A stretch of 64,000 nucleotides of DNA, from NCBI RefSeq assembly GCF_003390865.1, contig NZ_QMEJ01000006.1, forward strand, positions 1-64,000. Direction: 5' to 3'. Below the pieces are notes generated by a model. It worked only from the letters and a program-made list of their open reading frames with translations, was not told where the DNA came from and did no database searches. Positions 26,805 through 34,980 of the stretch are shown here, piece after piece. Positions within the stretch are counted from its first letter, which is position 1. Each line of letters opens with the position of its first letter. Source of the stretch: Tropicimonas sp. IMCC34011 (GTDB taxonomy: Bacteria; Pseudomonadota; Alphaproteobacteria; Rhodobacterales; Rhodobacteraceae). The position numbers and the translations under genes were made by a program.

Positions 26805-27449
26805 TCAGAACCGGGTGCCGGGGCGCGTCTCGACCCGCCCGTTCAGCATCGTGGAGATCATGCGCTCCAGCGCCTCCCGCTCCCGTCCGATGCGCCCTTC
26901 GAGCCAGATCGAGACGAAGTAGAAGAAGATCGCGATGGCAAGGCCGATTGCGGTGGTGATGAGCGCGGTCCAGATGCCGCCGGCGAGGACGGAGGGATCG
27001 ACGGCGCCTGCGGCCTGGCTGAGCCGCCCGAAGGCCTCGATCATGCCGACGACGGTGCCGAGAAGGCCCAGCATCGGCGCGGCCTGGACCGTGGCGTCGA
27101 TGGCCGGCATGCGGCGGGCCATGAGGGCGAGCTCGTCAAGGGCGGTCTGCGTCGCCAGCTCCCGCGCGTAGACCTTGTCATTGGGCTGGGCCCGGAGACC
27201 GGAGAGCACCGCGAAGAGGACCCGCACGCCGGCACTGTCACGCTTGCCGGCGAGGTCGAGTGCTCCCTCGCCATCCCCCGACAGCCAGCGCTCGACGATC
27301 TGCTGTGCCCGCTTGCGGCGCCCCACGCCGAGACGGACGAACTGGACGATCTTGTAGAGCGTGACCGTCAGCGCGACGACGGAGATCGCCGCAAGGAGGG
27401 CCATCACGACGATTGCGTAGGAGTTGAGCTGCGGGAGGACGGACGACAT
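26805..27449 (-). CDS. ExbB/TolQ/MotA-family proton channel protein
   Basis: 214 residues with three membrane segments (about 10-35, 115-140 and 160-185). Family motifs: [17 protein letters not shown] and [17 protein letters not shown], which carry the conserved channel threonines. It would form the pentameric channel around the ExbD-like dimer and power the TonB-like protein. The absence of a TonB-dependent receptor nearby and the link to ppkA argue against ordinary nutrient uptake. Confidence 0.94.
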   Translation of the reverse strand: MSSVLPQLNSYAIVVMALLAAISVVALTVTLYKIVQFVRLGVGRRKRAQQIVERWLSGDGEGALDLAGKRDSAGVRVLFAVLSGLRAQPNDKVYARELATQTALDELALMARRMPAIDATVQAAPMLGLLGTVVGMIEAFGRLSQAAGAVDPSVLAGGIWTALITTAIGLAIAIFFYFVSIWLEGRIGREREALERMISTMLNGRVETRPGTRF

Positions 27450-27574
27450 GGCGGGGCGGGATCCCTTCGTCGCCCCGCGCGCCGGCCGCGGTGGCGGCGC
27501 CGGTCAGTGGCGGGGCGTCAGGCTGCGGACCGGGCGATGGAGGCGCCGTGCCCCCGTCGCCCGAGAGCCTGGGT

Positions 27575-28003
27575 TCAGATGCCGAACTGGATGTCGGAGC
27601 GGCTGGAGGTCACGAGAGCCTCCATGCAGTCGGGCGCGTCGCCTTCGACGGCTGTGCACTCGGCCACGTTGTTCACCAGGAGGCGGGAGATGTTCTCGCA
27701 GGGCTGATCGGCGAGATCGAAGCGAACGACCTTGGTCTTCCCGGCGGGAAGTTCCCCGAATTCGAGGACGAGAAGCTGCGTCACGCCGCCTTCCTGATCG
27801 AAGACGGCAACCTCGTAGGAGGTGGTCGACAGGTCAGAGCCGGTGTTGTTCGTCGCGACGTAGGTCAGGCGGCACCCGCCGTCGATCGCTTGCGCATTGT
27901 TCAGTTCGAGACCGAAATTGCCGCCGGCCTGCGCCGTTGCGGTGCCGGCAAGGCCAAAGGCCGTGACGGCGCTGAGCGCCGCTGCACAAAGAGTTCTCAG
28001 CAT
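27575..28003 (-). CDS. Small exported protein with four cysteines
   Basis: 142 residues. Residues 1-25 are a classical signal peptide ending TATAQA. The mature part is about 117 residues with four Cys (GGCRLTY, QPCENI, AECTAV, PDCMEA) that could make two disulfides, and a beta-rich pattern (YVATNNTGSDL, YEVAVFD) resembling an immunoglobulin-like fold. I do not recognise a named family. It lies 125 bases upstream of the ExbB-like gene in the same direction, so it may be a periplasmic partner of that complex. Confidence 0.8.
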   Translation of the reverse strand: MLRTLCAAALSAVTAFGLAGTATAQAGGNFGLELNNAQAIDGGCRLTYVATNNTGSDLSTTSYEVAVFDQEGGVTQLLVLEFGELPAGKTKVVRFDLADQPCENISRLLVNNVAECTAVEGDAPDCMEALVTSSRSDIQFGI

Positions 28004-28118
28004 GTGTCTATTGCCCCACAGAAGAATAATTCGTCCACGGGTAAAGTGCTAGCATGAGTCGCCCCAGCGTCAAAGCCTTGGCGTGGGGACGGAGCCGGTC
28101 TCGCCCGGGCCGGGCGGT

Positions 28119-28394
28119 TCAGCGGAAGACGCCGGTGGACCAGCTGAGGGGACGGATGACGACGCCGCTGCGGTCGCGGACCGCTTCGGTCGTGCGCGAG
28201 ATGCGCATCACGCGAACGGCGGGCTCACGCTCCTCATCGGTCTCGCGCTCTTCGCCGGCGCGGGCCACGGGCTCGTCCCTCGGGGTTTCGTTCAAGCCGG
28301 CGGATCTGGTTTCGACCCGTTCGGCGGCGATCTGCGCCACTGCGGCATTGGCGGACAATCCGGCGAGGGCGAGGCCGGCCAGCAAATATCTCAT
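28119..28394 (-). CDS. Small exported basic/acidic protein of unknown function
   Basis: 91 residues. ATG 28394 is preferred over ATG 28406 because GGAG lies 6 bases before it. Residues 1-21 form a signal peptide (YLLAGLALAGLSANAAVAQ). The mature part is highly charged (EERETDEEREP) and ends RPLSWSTGVFR. No family recognised. It could be the first gene of the leftward operon; the gap to the next gene is 115 bases. Confidence 0.65.
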   Translation of the reverse strand: MRYLLAGLALAGLSANAAVAQIAAERVETRSAGLNETPRDEPVARAGEERETDEEREPAVRVMRISRTTEAVRDRSGVVIRPLSWSTGVFR

Positions 28395-28502
28395 GACTTT
28401 CTCCATTCACTCGGGTTCGAATCCGGGGCAGAAAAGGGTGCGGGGGCGGTCCCGGTGCGACTGGATGATGACGCCGCCGCGCTCGCCCGAGGCTGAAATG
28501 CG

Positions 28503-28928
28503 ATGAATTTTATGCCGTTCAAAATAGCATTCGCTGCCGTCGCGGCAATACTCGTGATGCCGGGCGCTCGCGCCGAGGCGCAGTTCGCCATCTGCAACCA
28601 GTCCTTCGACGTGGTGAACGTGGCCATCGGCCAGTCCGCCGGGCCGGACTTCGAGACCGAGGGCTGGTGGACCATCGGGACGAACCAGTGCGCCAACGTG
28701 ATCAAGGACGAACTGCGCAACCGCTATATCTACGTCTATGCGGCAGATGTTTTCGGACAGCCGATCCTCGCCGGGACGACGCCGATGTGCCTCGGCGAGG
28801 CTCGGTTCGAGATCACAGGGATCGCCGAGTGCTGGTCCCGCGGCCATCGTGAGGCGCCCTTCTTCGAGGTGGACACCCAGGCCACGGAGCGCTGGACGCT
28901 CTTCCTCACGCAGCGGGGGCTCGACTGA
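28503..28928 (+). CDS. DUF1036 exported protein
   Basis: 141 residues with a signal peptide (cut after ARAEA). The mature sequence has the DUF1036 pattern: ICNQSFDVVNVAIG, EGWWTIGTNQCANV, NRYIYVYA and a later CLGEARFEI. These small periplasmic proteins have no established function. It diverges from the secreted-protein/ExbBD operon and precedes the caspase-like gene by 145 bases in the same direction. Confidence 0.88.
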   Translation: MNFMPFKIAFAAVAAILVMPGARAEAQFAICNQSFDVVNVAIGQSAGPDFETEGWWTIGTNQCANVIKDELRNRYIYVYAADVFGQPILAGTTPMCLGEARFEITGIAECWSRGHREAPFFEVDTQATERWTLFLTQRGLD

Positions 28929-29073
28929 CGAAAAGGTTCCGCATGGATGGGGCGGCTTGCGTTCACATTTTGGCAAGGACCGAGCGCCATGTTGGAGAGG
29001 GACTATCCCGATGGGCGACGTTGCGGTAACCTGACGACATATTGAAGACCATCTCTTTTGGGGGCCTCAACCC

Positions 29074-30984
29074 ATGCCCATAGCCTTGACCCATTTCGGA
29101 CGCCGCTTCGGGACCCGTGCCTTGCGGGCCGCACCCCTCGTCTTTCTCGCCGCAGGCGCGGCGACGACCGCGGACGCCAAGCGCATGGCGCTCATCGTCG
29201 GCAACTCCGAGTACGAGCACGTCTATTCCCTGAACAATGCCACCAACGATGCCGTCGACATGGCCGACGCGCTGCGCCAGCTCGATTTCGAGGTGACTTT
29301 GCTGACCGATACCGGCGCGGCGGATTTCATGGAAAAGCTCGATGCCTTCGCCGCCGAGGCCGAGACCGCCGAAAGCACGCTCTTCTTCTTCTCCGGTCAT
29401 GCCTTCCAGATGGACGGCGTGAACTACCTCGTGCCGTCCGACGCGGCCCTCACCTCCGCCGATGCGATCAAGACCGAGACGTGGCGCCTCGACACCATCA
29501 TCGAGAAGCTCGAATCGCGGAATCGCCAGACGCTGGTTTTCCTCGATGCCTGCCGGAACAATCCGCTGCCGGAGGGCCAGCGCGCGACGTCGGGGGACGG
29601 TCTCGCCAAGCTCACCACGGGCTCCGGCACCTTCGTCGCCTACGCCACGCAGCCCAACAACGTCACCTCGGACGGAACGGGGGAGAACTCTCCCTTCACC
29701 GATTCGCTGCTGAAACACGTCTCGACGCCGGGGATCTCGATCTCCGACATGATGATCCAGGTCCGCAACGACGTCGAGGAGGCGACCTTCGGGCGTCAGA
29801 CACCCTGGGACCAGTCCAGCTTGCGGGCGCAGTTCTATTTCCAGCCGGTGCAGGAAACGGTGCCGGAGCTGACCGATGCCGACATCGAGATGATCGCCCT
29901 GCTCGACCCCGACACCGCGCGACGCCTTCTGGCCGCGCTCGGCGCGACGGGGGTGAACGTGGGGATCGAGATCGTGGACGTGGAAGAGGTGGAAGAGCCC
30001 CAGATCCAGTTCGCCTCCGCCGAGCCCGGCTTCTTCATCGACGATCCCGACGCGCCGGCGCCCGAGCCGGGCTTCGCGATACTCGACGTCACGGACGCGC
30101 CGGCGACTGCCACTGAATCCGCAAGTGCCTCCACCGATTTCGCCTCCCTCGCACCCGGCGGTGGGATGACCGTTCTGGGCGGCAAGGCGGAGCGGGCCCG
30201 CATGGCCGCCGCCGCATCCGCCTCGCAGGCCAAATCGGACCAGATCGCCAGCGCCGGCGCATCCGCCGCCGCGCGCGCCGGATCCGACGAGATCGCGAGT
30301 GCCGGGGCCGATGGCGCCGCCGGGACCGCTGGCAGTGCCAATTCGCTTGCCGCCTCCGGCGACGCCCTCGCCTCGGTCCTGCCCGAGGATCCAGCAGCCC
30401 GCGGCACCGCGTCCGGCATCCTCGACAACAATGCCCTGGTTCTCGCGGCCCTCGGTCCCAGCCGCTCCCTGGATCCGATCTTCGCTCCCAACGCCTCGAT
30501 CCGCGGCGAGGAGGTGGACCCGGAGACGGCCGGCATCGACCTGCCCGCGCAGGAACTCGGCGGCCGTGAGCTGGCCGCCGCCGTGCAGACCGAGCTCGCC
30601 CGCCTCGGGTGCTACCGCGCGGCGGTGGACGGGGCGTTCGGCCGCCTCTCCGCCCTCGCGCTCACCCGCTATTACATCGCCCGCAAGACCGCGGTGGACG
30701 AGCTGAAGCCGACGAACGCGCTTCTGCATATCTTGCGATCTGAGTCCGAGGTTCTCTGCACCGGCGTCGTCGCACCCAAGACCACACAGGTCGCCGCCGC
30801 CGCTCCGAAGCGCAGCGCCGTCGTGCGCAAGGCCGCCCCTGAACCGGTCGTGCGGACGTCCGCCCCCGCCCGCAGCACCACGGGCACCAAGAAGGTCATC
30901 AAGCGCACGACGACGACGACGAACAGCCAGGGCCAGACCCAGCGCAAGGTCATCAAGCGGATGAACACCGGCGTTTTCCGCTAA
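29074..30984 (+). CDS. Exported caspase-like protease with peptidoglycan-binding-like domain
   Basis: 636 residues. A signal sequence (ALRAAPLVFLAAGAATTADA) is followed at about residue 38 by a C14 caspase fold: RMALIVGNSEY, catalytic His109 in FFFSGHAF and Cys160 in FLDACRNNP. The middle (about 320-480) is Ala/Ser-rich linker. Residues about 500-560 (AAAVQTELARLGCYRAAVDG) look like a peptidoglycan-binding helical repeat. The basic tail carries two KVIKR motifs. Both catalytic residues are intact. In related bacteria such proteins are encoded near T6SS or stress loci; substrate unknown. Confidence 0.9.
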   Translation: MPIALTHFGRRFGTRALRAAPLVFLAAGAATTADAKRMALIVGNSEYEHVYSLNNATNDAVDMADALRQLDFEVTLLTDTGAADFMEKLDAFAAEAETAESTLFFFSGHAFQMDGVNYLVPSDAALTSADAIKTETWRLDTIIEKLESRNRQTLVFLDACRNNPLPEGQRATSGDGLAKLTTGSGTFVAYATQPNNVTSDGTGENSPFTDSLLKHVSTPGISISDMMIQVRNDVEEATFGRQTPWDQSSLRAQFYFQPVQETVPELTDADIEMIALLDPDTARRLLAALGATGVNVGIEIVDVEEVEEPQIQFASAEPGFFIDDPDAPAPEPGFAILDVTDAPATATESASASTDFASLAPGGGMTVLGGKAERARMAAAASASQAKSDQIASAGASAAARAGSDEIASAGADGAAGTAGSANSLAASGDALASVLPEDPAARGTASGILDNNALVLAALGPSRSLDPIFAPNASIRGEEVDPETAGIDLPAQELGGRELAAAVQTELARLGCYRAAVDGAFGRLSALALTRYYIARKTAVDELKPTNALLHILRSESEVLCTGVVAPKTTQVAAAAPKRSAVVRKAAPEPVVRTSAPARSTTGTKKVIKRTTTTTNSQGQTQRKVIKRMNTGVFR

Positions 30985-31124
30985 GGTCCCATGAGCGGAC
31001 GGCGCAGATCGCAGCGACCCTCACCGGCCTCGGGACATCCGGGCCGGCGCCGTCCGGGCCGGACAGGCCATGACCGCGTCCGCGGCGGGCCACCGCGAAG
31101 CGACCGGGGGGTGGCCCGGACGTG

Positions 31125-33473
31125 ATGGATGAGGTCGATCCACGGTTTCGGGAGCACCGCAAGCGCGCGAAGGTCCGCAAGCGCCGCCGCGGCCTCGGCC
31201 GGCTGGTCCTTCCCGTGGGCGTCCCGCTCCTCGCGCTTGGCGTCGTCGGCGGAGGACTGGCGCTGACCTGGGATCAGTGGAGTTTCGGGTCGACGGACGT
31301 CCACGTGGAGGAGGACGAGCTGGACGTCGATCTCGTCGCGCTGGAGCAAGAGGTGGCGCAGACCTCCGCCGCCTTTGCCGCCGCCTTCATCGATCTTGCC
31401 GGCGATCCGATGCTGATCCGTCTCGCCGAGGATGGCGGCAGCTCGGCGACCCGGAACCTGCCCGTGCCGCAGGAGCTGGACGCCGCCCGCGTCGGCGCCG
31501 CGCTCGTCATGGTGAGCGACGTGATGGTGAGCCAGGAAGAGAGCTTCATCACCACGTTGCCCTCCAGCCAAGAAGACTTCGCATTCTTTCAGTCCCAACG
31601 CTTCAGCCCGCCCGGCGGCGATCCGATCCGCCCCGAGCTCGACGAAGGCGCAGCCGTTCAGGCCGCCGCGCAGAATGCCGCTGAAGCGCCGGGATCCCCC
31701 CTCTCCGCCGAGGAGACGGACTTCGACGAAGGCGGAGGCTGGGGCGAGAGTATCGACGATGCCGGTCGGGAGATCACCGAATTTACCGAGACCCGGATCG
31801 AGAACACCACGTCCGTCGCGTTCGTCAGGGACGAGGCGGAGAGGCAGGCGCTGAGCGAGGATATCTTCGTCCGGATCTCCGCGCCGCGCGGTCTCGCGGA
31901 GCTGATGGAGGACCGGGGCTTCGCCGAGGCGGAGGCGGCGGCCGTGTCGGAGGCGGCGCAGGCGCTCTGGGGTGTCGAGGAGCTGGCGAGCGGGCAGGTG
32001 GTGGCGCTGCGCGGCGTGCCCGGAGAGGGCGGCGGTCTCGGATTCGCGCAGCTCTCGCTCTACGACGAGGAAACCTATTTCGGCACACTCGCCCGCGCCG
32101 GTGACGGCGGGATCGTGGAGGGCTCGGATCCGTGGGTGGACGACGAGCTTTTCGACTACGCCGAGGGGCAGGAGGCGGAGGGCTCACTGGAGCAGAAGTA
32201 CCGGATGCTGGACGCGTTCTACTCCACGGCGATCCGCAACCGCGTGCCCGCGGTCCTCGTCGGGGAGGCCATCGCGCTTCTGTCCAAGTCCCATGACCTC
32301 GATGCCTTCGCCAATCCGGGCGACCGCATGTCGATCCTCTATTCTCCCGAGCGGCTGGAGGAGGATACCGGGGCGGGCCAGATCCTCCACATCGCGATCC
32401 GGGGCGAGGATGTGGACGTGGAGTGCTTCGTCTATCGTACCGCTCCGGGGCAGGAGTATTCCTGCTACGACGCCGTGCCCCGTGCGGGCGGCGGGAGTGC
32501 GGGCGGCGGGATGGTGACGCCTGTGAAAGGGGTCCTGACCTCCCGGTTCGGGCCGCGCACGCATCCCGTCCTCGGTACCGTCCGCGTTCATAACGGCGTC
32601 GACTGGGCCGCGCCCACCGGCACCCCGATCCATGCCGCCTTCGCGGGCACGGTGTCCTACGCCGGGGACGGCGGCGGATACGGCAACGTCGTCAAGATCT
32701 CGCATCCGGGCGGCTTCGAGACCCGCTACGCGCACATGTCGAGGTTCGGCGTGCAGTCGGGGCAGGCGGTGAATGCCGGTGATGTCGTCGGCTATGTCGG
32801 TACGACCGGTCTGTCCACGGGACCGCACCTGCATTTCGAGCTCTACCTGTCGGGCAAGCCGATCGATCCCTTGAGCACCTCTGGGCCCGTTGCTGGCGGC
32901 GGCGGAGGCGGGGGCGCGGTGGAGGCGCTCGTGAACCAGATCATCCGCGTCGAGAGCGCCGGGAATGCCCGCGCGAAGAACAAGCTGTCGACGGCAACGG
33001 GCCTCGGTCAGTTCATCGAAAGCACGTGGATCCGCATGATGCAGACCTACCGCCCCGACCTTGTCGCCTCCCTCAGCCGCGCGGAGCTTCTGGACCTGCG
33101 GTTCGACCCGACCATCAGCCGGGAGATGGTGACCAACCTCGCGCGGGAGGGGGAAAGCTACCTGCGTGCGCGGGGGCATCACATCACGGCGGGACGCCTC
33201 TATCTCTGTCACTTCCTCGGCGCGGCCGGCGCGCATCAGGTCCTGTCCGCGCCCGACGATGCCGCGCTCGTCGCGGTGCTGGGGCAGCCGGTCATCGGCG
33301 CGAACCCTTTCCTCCGGGGCCGGAACGTGGCCTATGTGAAGGCATGGGCGGAGAAGAAGATGTCCGGCAGCGGAGCGCCCGTCGTGACGGCCTCGGCCCC
33401 CGTGGTCGCAAAGGAACCGGACGGTCTCGAGGACTTCCGGGCCGCGATCAAAACCGTGCTCACCGCCGGATGA
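31125..33473 (+). CDS. Dual peptidoglycan hydrolase: LytM (M23) plus lytic transglycosylase
   Basis: 782 residues from ATG 31125 (GTG 31122 also possible). A basic N-terminus, a membrane anchor (about 27-48), an uncharacterised periplasmic region (about 50-455), then an M23 domain with zinc ligands H489 and D493 (HNGVDWAAP) and HLHFE at H568/H570, and an SLT-type domain (about 600-735) with catalytic Glu610 (RVESAGN) and GLGQFIESTW. It should cleave both peptide cross-links and glycan strands. Placed after the caspase-like gene and near the T6SS, it could open the wall for an envelope-spanning machine. Confidence 0.92.
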   Translation: MDEVDPRFREHRKRAKVRKRRRGLGRLVLPVGVPLLALGVVGGGLALTWDQWSFGSTDVHVEEDELDVDLVALEQEVAQTSAAFAAAFIDLAGDPMLIRLAEDGGSSATRNLPVPQELDAARVGAALVMVSDVMVSQEESFITTLPSSQEDFAFFQSQRFSPPGGDPIRPELDEGAAVQAAAQNAAEAPGSPLSAEETDFDEGGGWGESIDDAGREITEFTETRIENTTSVAFVRDEAERQALSEDIFVRISAPRGLAELMEDRGFAEAEAAAVSEAAQALWGVEELASGQVVALRGVPGEGGGLGFAQLSLYDEETYFGTLARAGDGGIVEGSDPWVDDELFDYAEGQEAEGSLEQKYRMLDAFYSTAIRNRVPAVLVGEAIALLSKSHDLDAFANPGDRMSILYSPERLEEDTGAGQILHIAIRGEDVDVECFVYRTAPGQEYSCYDAVPRAGGGSAGGGMVTPVKGVLTSRFGPRTHPVLGTVRVHNGVDWAAPTGTPIHAAFAGTVSYAGDGGGYGNVVKISHPGGFETRYAHMSRFGVQSGQAVNAGDVVGYVGTTGLSTGPHLHFELYLSGKPIDPLSTSGPVAGGGGGGGAVEALVNQIIRVESAGNARAKNKLSTATGLGQFIESTWIRMMQTYRPDLVASLSRAELLDLRFDPTISREMVTNLAREGESYLRARGHHITAGRLYLCHFLGAAGAHQVLSAPDDAALVAVLGQPVIGANPFLRGRNVAYVKAWAEKKMSGSGAPVVTASAPVVAKEPDGLEDFRAAIKTVLTAG

Positions 33474-33495
33474 AGCGACAGGAAAGATATCACGC

Positions 33496-34872
33496 ATGGA
33501 CAGCTTCGAGAACGTCCCCTGGGACAGGCTCGAGATCGGCATGGAAGCCGAGGCCCGCCGGACGATCCGGGCGGACGATCTCTACGTCTTCGCCAATTCC
33601 TCGGGCAACCTGAACCCGCTGCACTTGCCGCGGGAGGATGGCGACGGTGACGGCGCGCCGGAGGCGGTCGCCCCGTCGATGTGGATTGGGGCGCTCATTT
33701 CGGCCGTTCTGGGAAACAGCCTGCCGGGGCCCGGAACGCTGTATCGCCGGCAGGATCTGCGCTTCACCGGACGCGCGCATGCCGGGGACGAGGTCGTTGC
33801 CCGGGTCCGGCTCGTGGAGAAGGGCGCCGGCCGGATGGCGCGGTTCGAGACATGGGTGACGAAGGCGGACGGCACTGGAATCGCGGAAGGGGAGGCGGAA
33901 GTGACGGCGCCCGAGCACCCGGCCCGATTCCGCGCCGCCGACGTGCCGGGGCTCACGGTCCGCCGCCATGCCCTCTTCGACGCGCTCCTCGACCGTGCCG
34001 CGCCGCTTCCACCGATCCCGACGGCCGTGATCGCACCCGAAGGGGCGGCGAGCCTCGGCGGTGCGCTTCTCGGCGCCGACCATACGCTGATTACGCCGAT
34101 CCTGATCGGGGACGCGGCGAAGATTGCCGCGGCGGCGGCCGAGATCGGAAGGGATATCGGCGGCTTCGAGCTGATCCACGAGCCGGACCACGCCGCCGCC
34201 GCTCGCGCTGCCACGCGCCTCGCCGCGGACGGCAGGGCGAAGGCCGTGATGAAGGGCAAGCTGCACACGACGGACGTGCTGAAGGCGGTCCTCGGCAATC
34301 TCCGGACGTCCCGCCGGCTCTCCCATGTCTTCGTGATGGACGTGCCGGGGCGGGATCGCCTGATGTTCATCACCGATGCCGCGATCAACATCACGCCGGA
34401 CCTCGAAACCAAGCTCGACATCACCCGCAATGCCGTCGATCTCGCCCACGCGCTCGGGATCGAGATCCCCAAGGTCGGCATCCTGTCCGCGCTGGAGACG
34501 GTGAATCCGAAGATCCCCTCAACGATCGACGCGGCGGCGCTGTCGAAGATGGCGGACCGGGGTCAGATCGAGGGGGCGCTGGTGGACGGGCCGCTGGCGA
34601 TGGACAACGCCATCGATGAGGCGGCGGCGAAGACCAAGGGCATCAAGAGCCTCGTCGCGGGACACGCGGATATCCTCGTCGTGCCGAACATGGAGGCGGG
34701 AAACATGCTGGCGAAGGAACTGACCTTCGTGGCGCATGCGGAGGCGGGCGGCATCGTGATCGGCGCGTCGTGCCCGGTGATCCTCACCAGCCGCGCGGAT
34801 GACGACAAGGCGCGCCTCGCCTCATGTGCCGTGGCTGCGCTTTACGCGGCGCATCGCGGCGGGCCGCTCTAG
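33496..34872 (+). CDS. MaoC-like hydratase / phosphate acyltransferase fusion
   Basis: 458 residues. N-terminal MaoC-like hotdog domain (about 1-145; FANSSGNLNPLH carries the catalytic Asn/His-type site) and C-terminal phosphate acetyl/butyryltransferase domain (about 170-455; MKGKLHT, FITDAAINITP, GPLAMDNAI). Such fusions are annotated as bifunctional enoyl-CoA hydratase/phosphate acetyltransferase; the true substrate is uncertain. It is 22 bases downstream of the hydrolase gene but probably metabolic, ending at a strong hairpin. Confidence 0.92.
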   Translation: MDSFENVPWDRLEIGMEAEARRTIRADDLYVFANSSGNLNPLHLPREDGDGDGAPEAVAPSMWIGALISAVLGNSLPGPGTLYRRQDLRFTGRAHAGDEVVARVRLVEKGAGRMARFETWVTKADGTGIAEGEAEVTAPEHPARFRAADVPGLTVRRHALFDALLDRAAPLPPIPTAVIAPEGAASLGGALLGADHTLITPILIGDAAKIAAAAAEIGRDIGGFELIHEPDHAAAARAATRLAADGRAKAVMKGKLHTTDVLKAVLGNLRTSRRLSHVFVMDVPGRDRLMFITDAAINITPDLETKLDITRNAVDLAHALGIEIPKVGILSALETVNPKIPSTIDAAALSKMADRGQIEGALVDGPLAMDNAIDEAAAKTKGIKSLVAGHADILVVPNMEAGNMLAKELTFVAHAEAGGIVIGASCPVILTSRADDDKARLASCAVAALYAAHRGGPL

Positions 34873-34920
34873 GGGGCAAGCCTTCGGGAGCGTGCCTCGG
34901 TAGAGGGCTGCACACGAAAA

Positions 34921-34945
34921 CAGCCGCCGGGGGTCCCGGCGGCTG
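34921..34945. terminator. Strong hairpin between convergent MaoC-Pta and glucose dehydrogenase genes
   Basis: An 11-bp perfect stem CAGCCGCCGGG / CCCGGCGGCTG with a 3-base loop, preceded by AAAA on the left (T-run for the leftward transcript) and by CTCTCATT on the right. It can serve both convergent genes. Confidence 0.75.
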
Positions 34946-34980
34946 CTCTCATTGGGTCTGCCGTGGCCCGGAGTGGGCGC

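Noticed and set aside
23798-27449. Ordinary Tol-Pal or TonB iron-uptake system
   Set aside because: No tolB, pal, ybgF/cpoB or receptor gene is present, the last protein lacks a TonB or TolA C-terminal domain, and its actual C-terminus matches PpkA.
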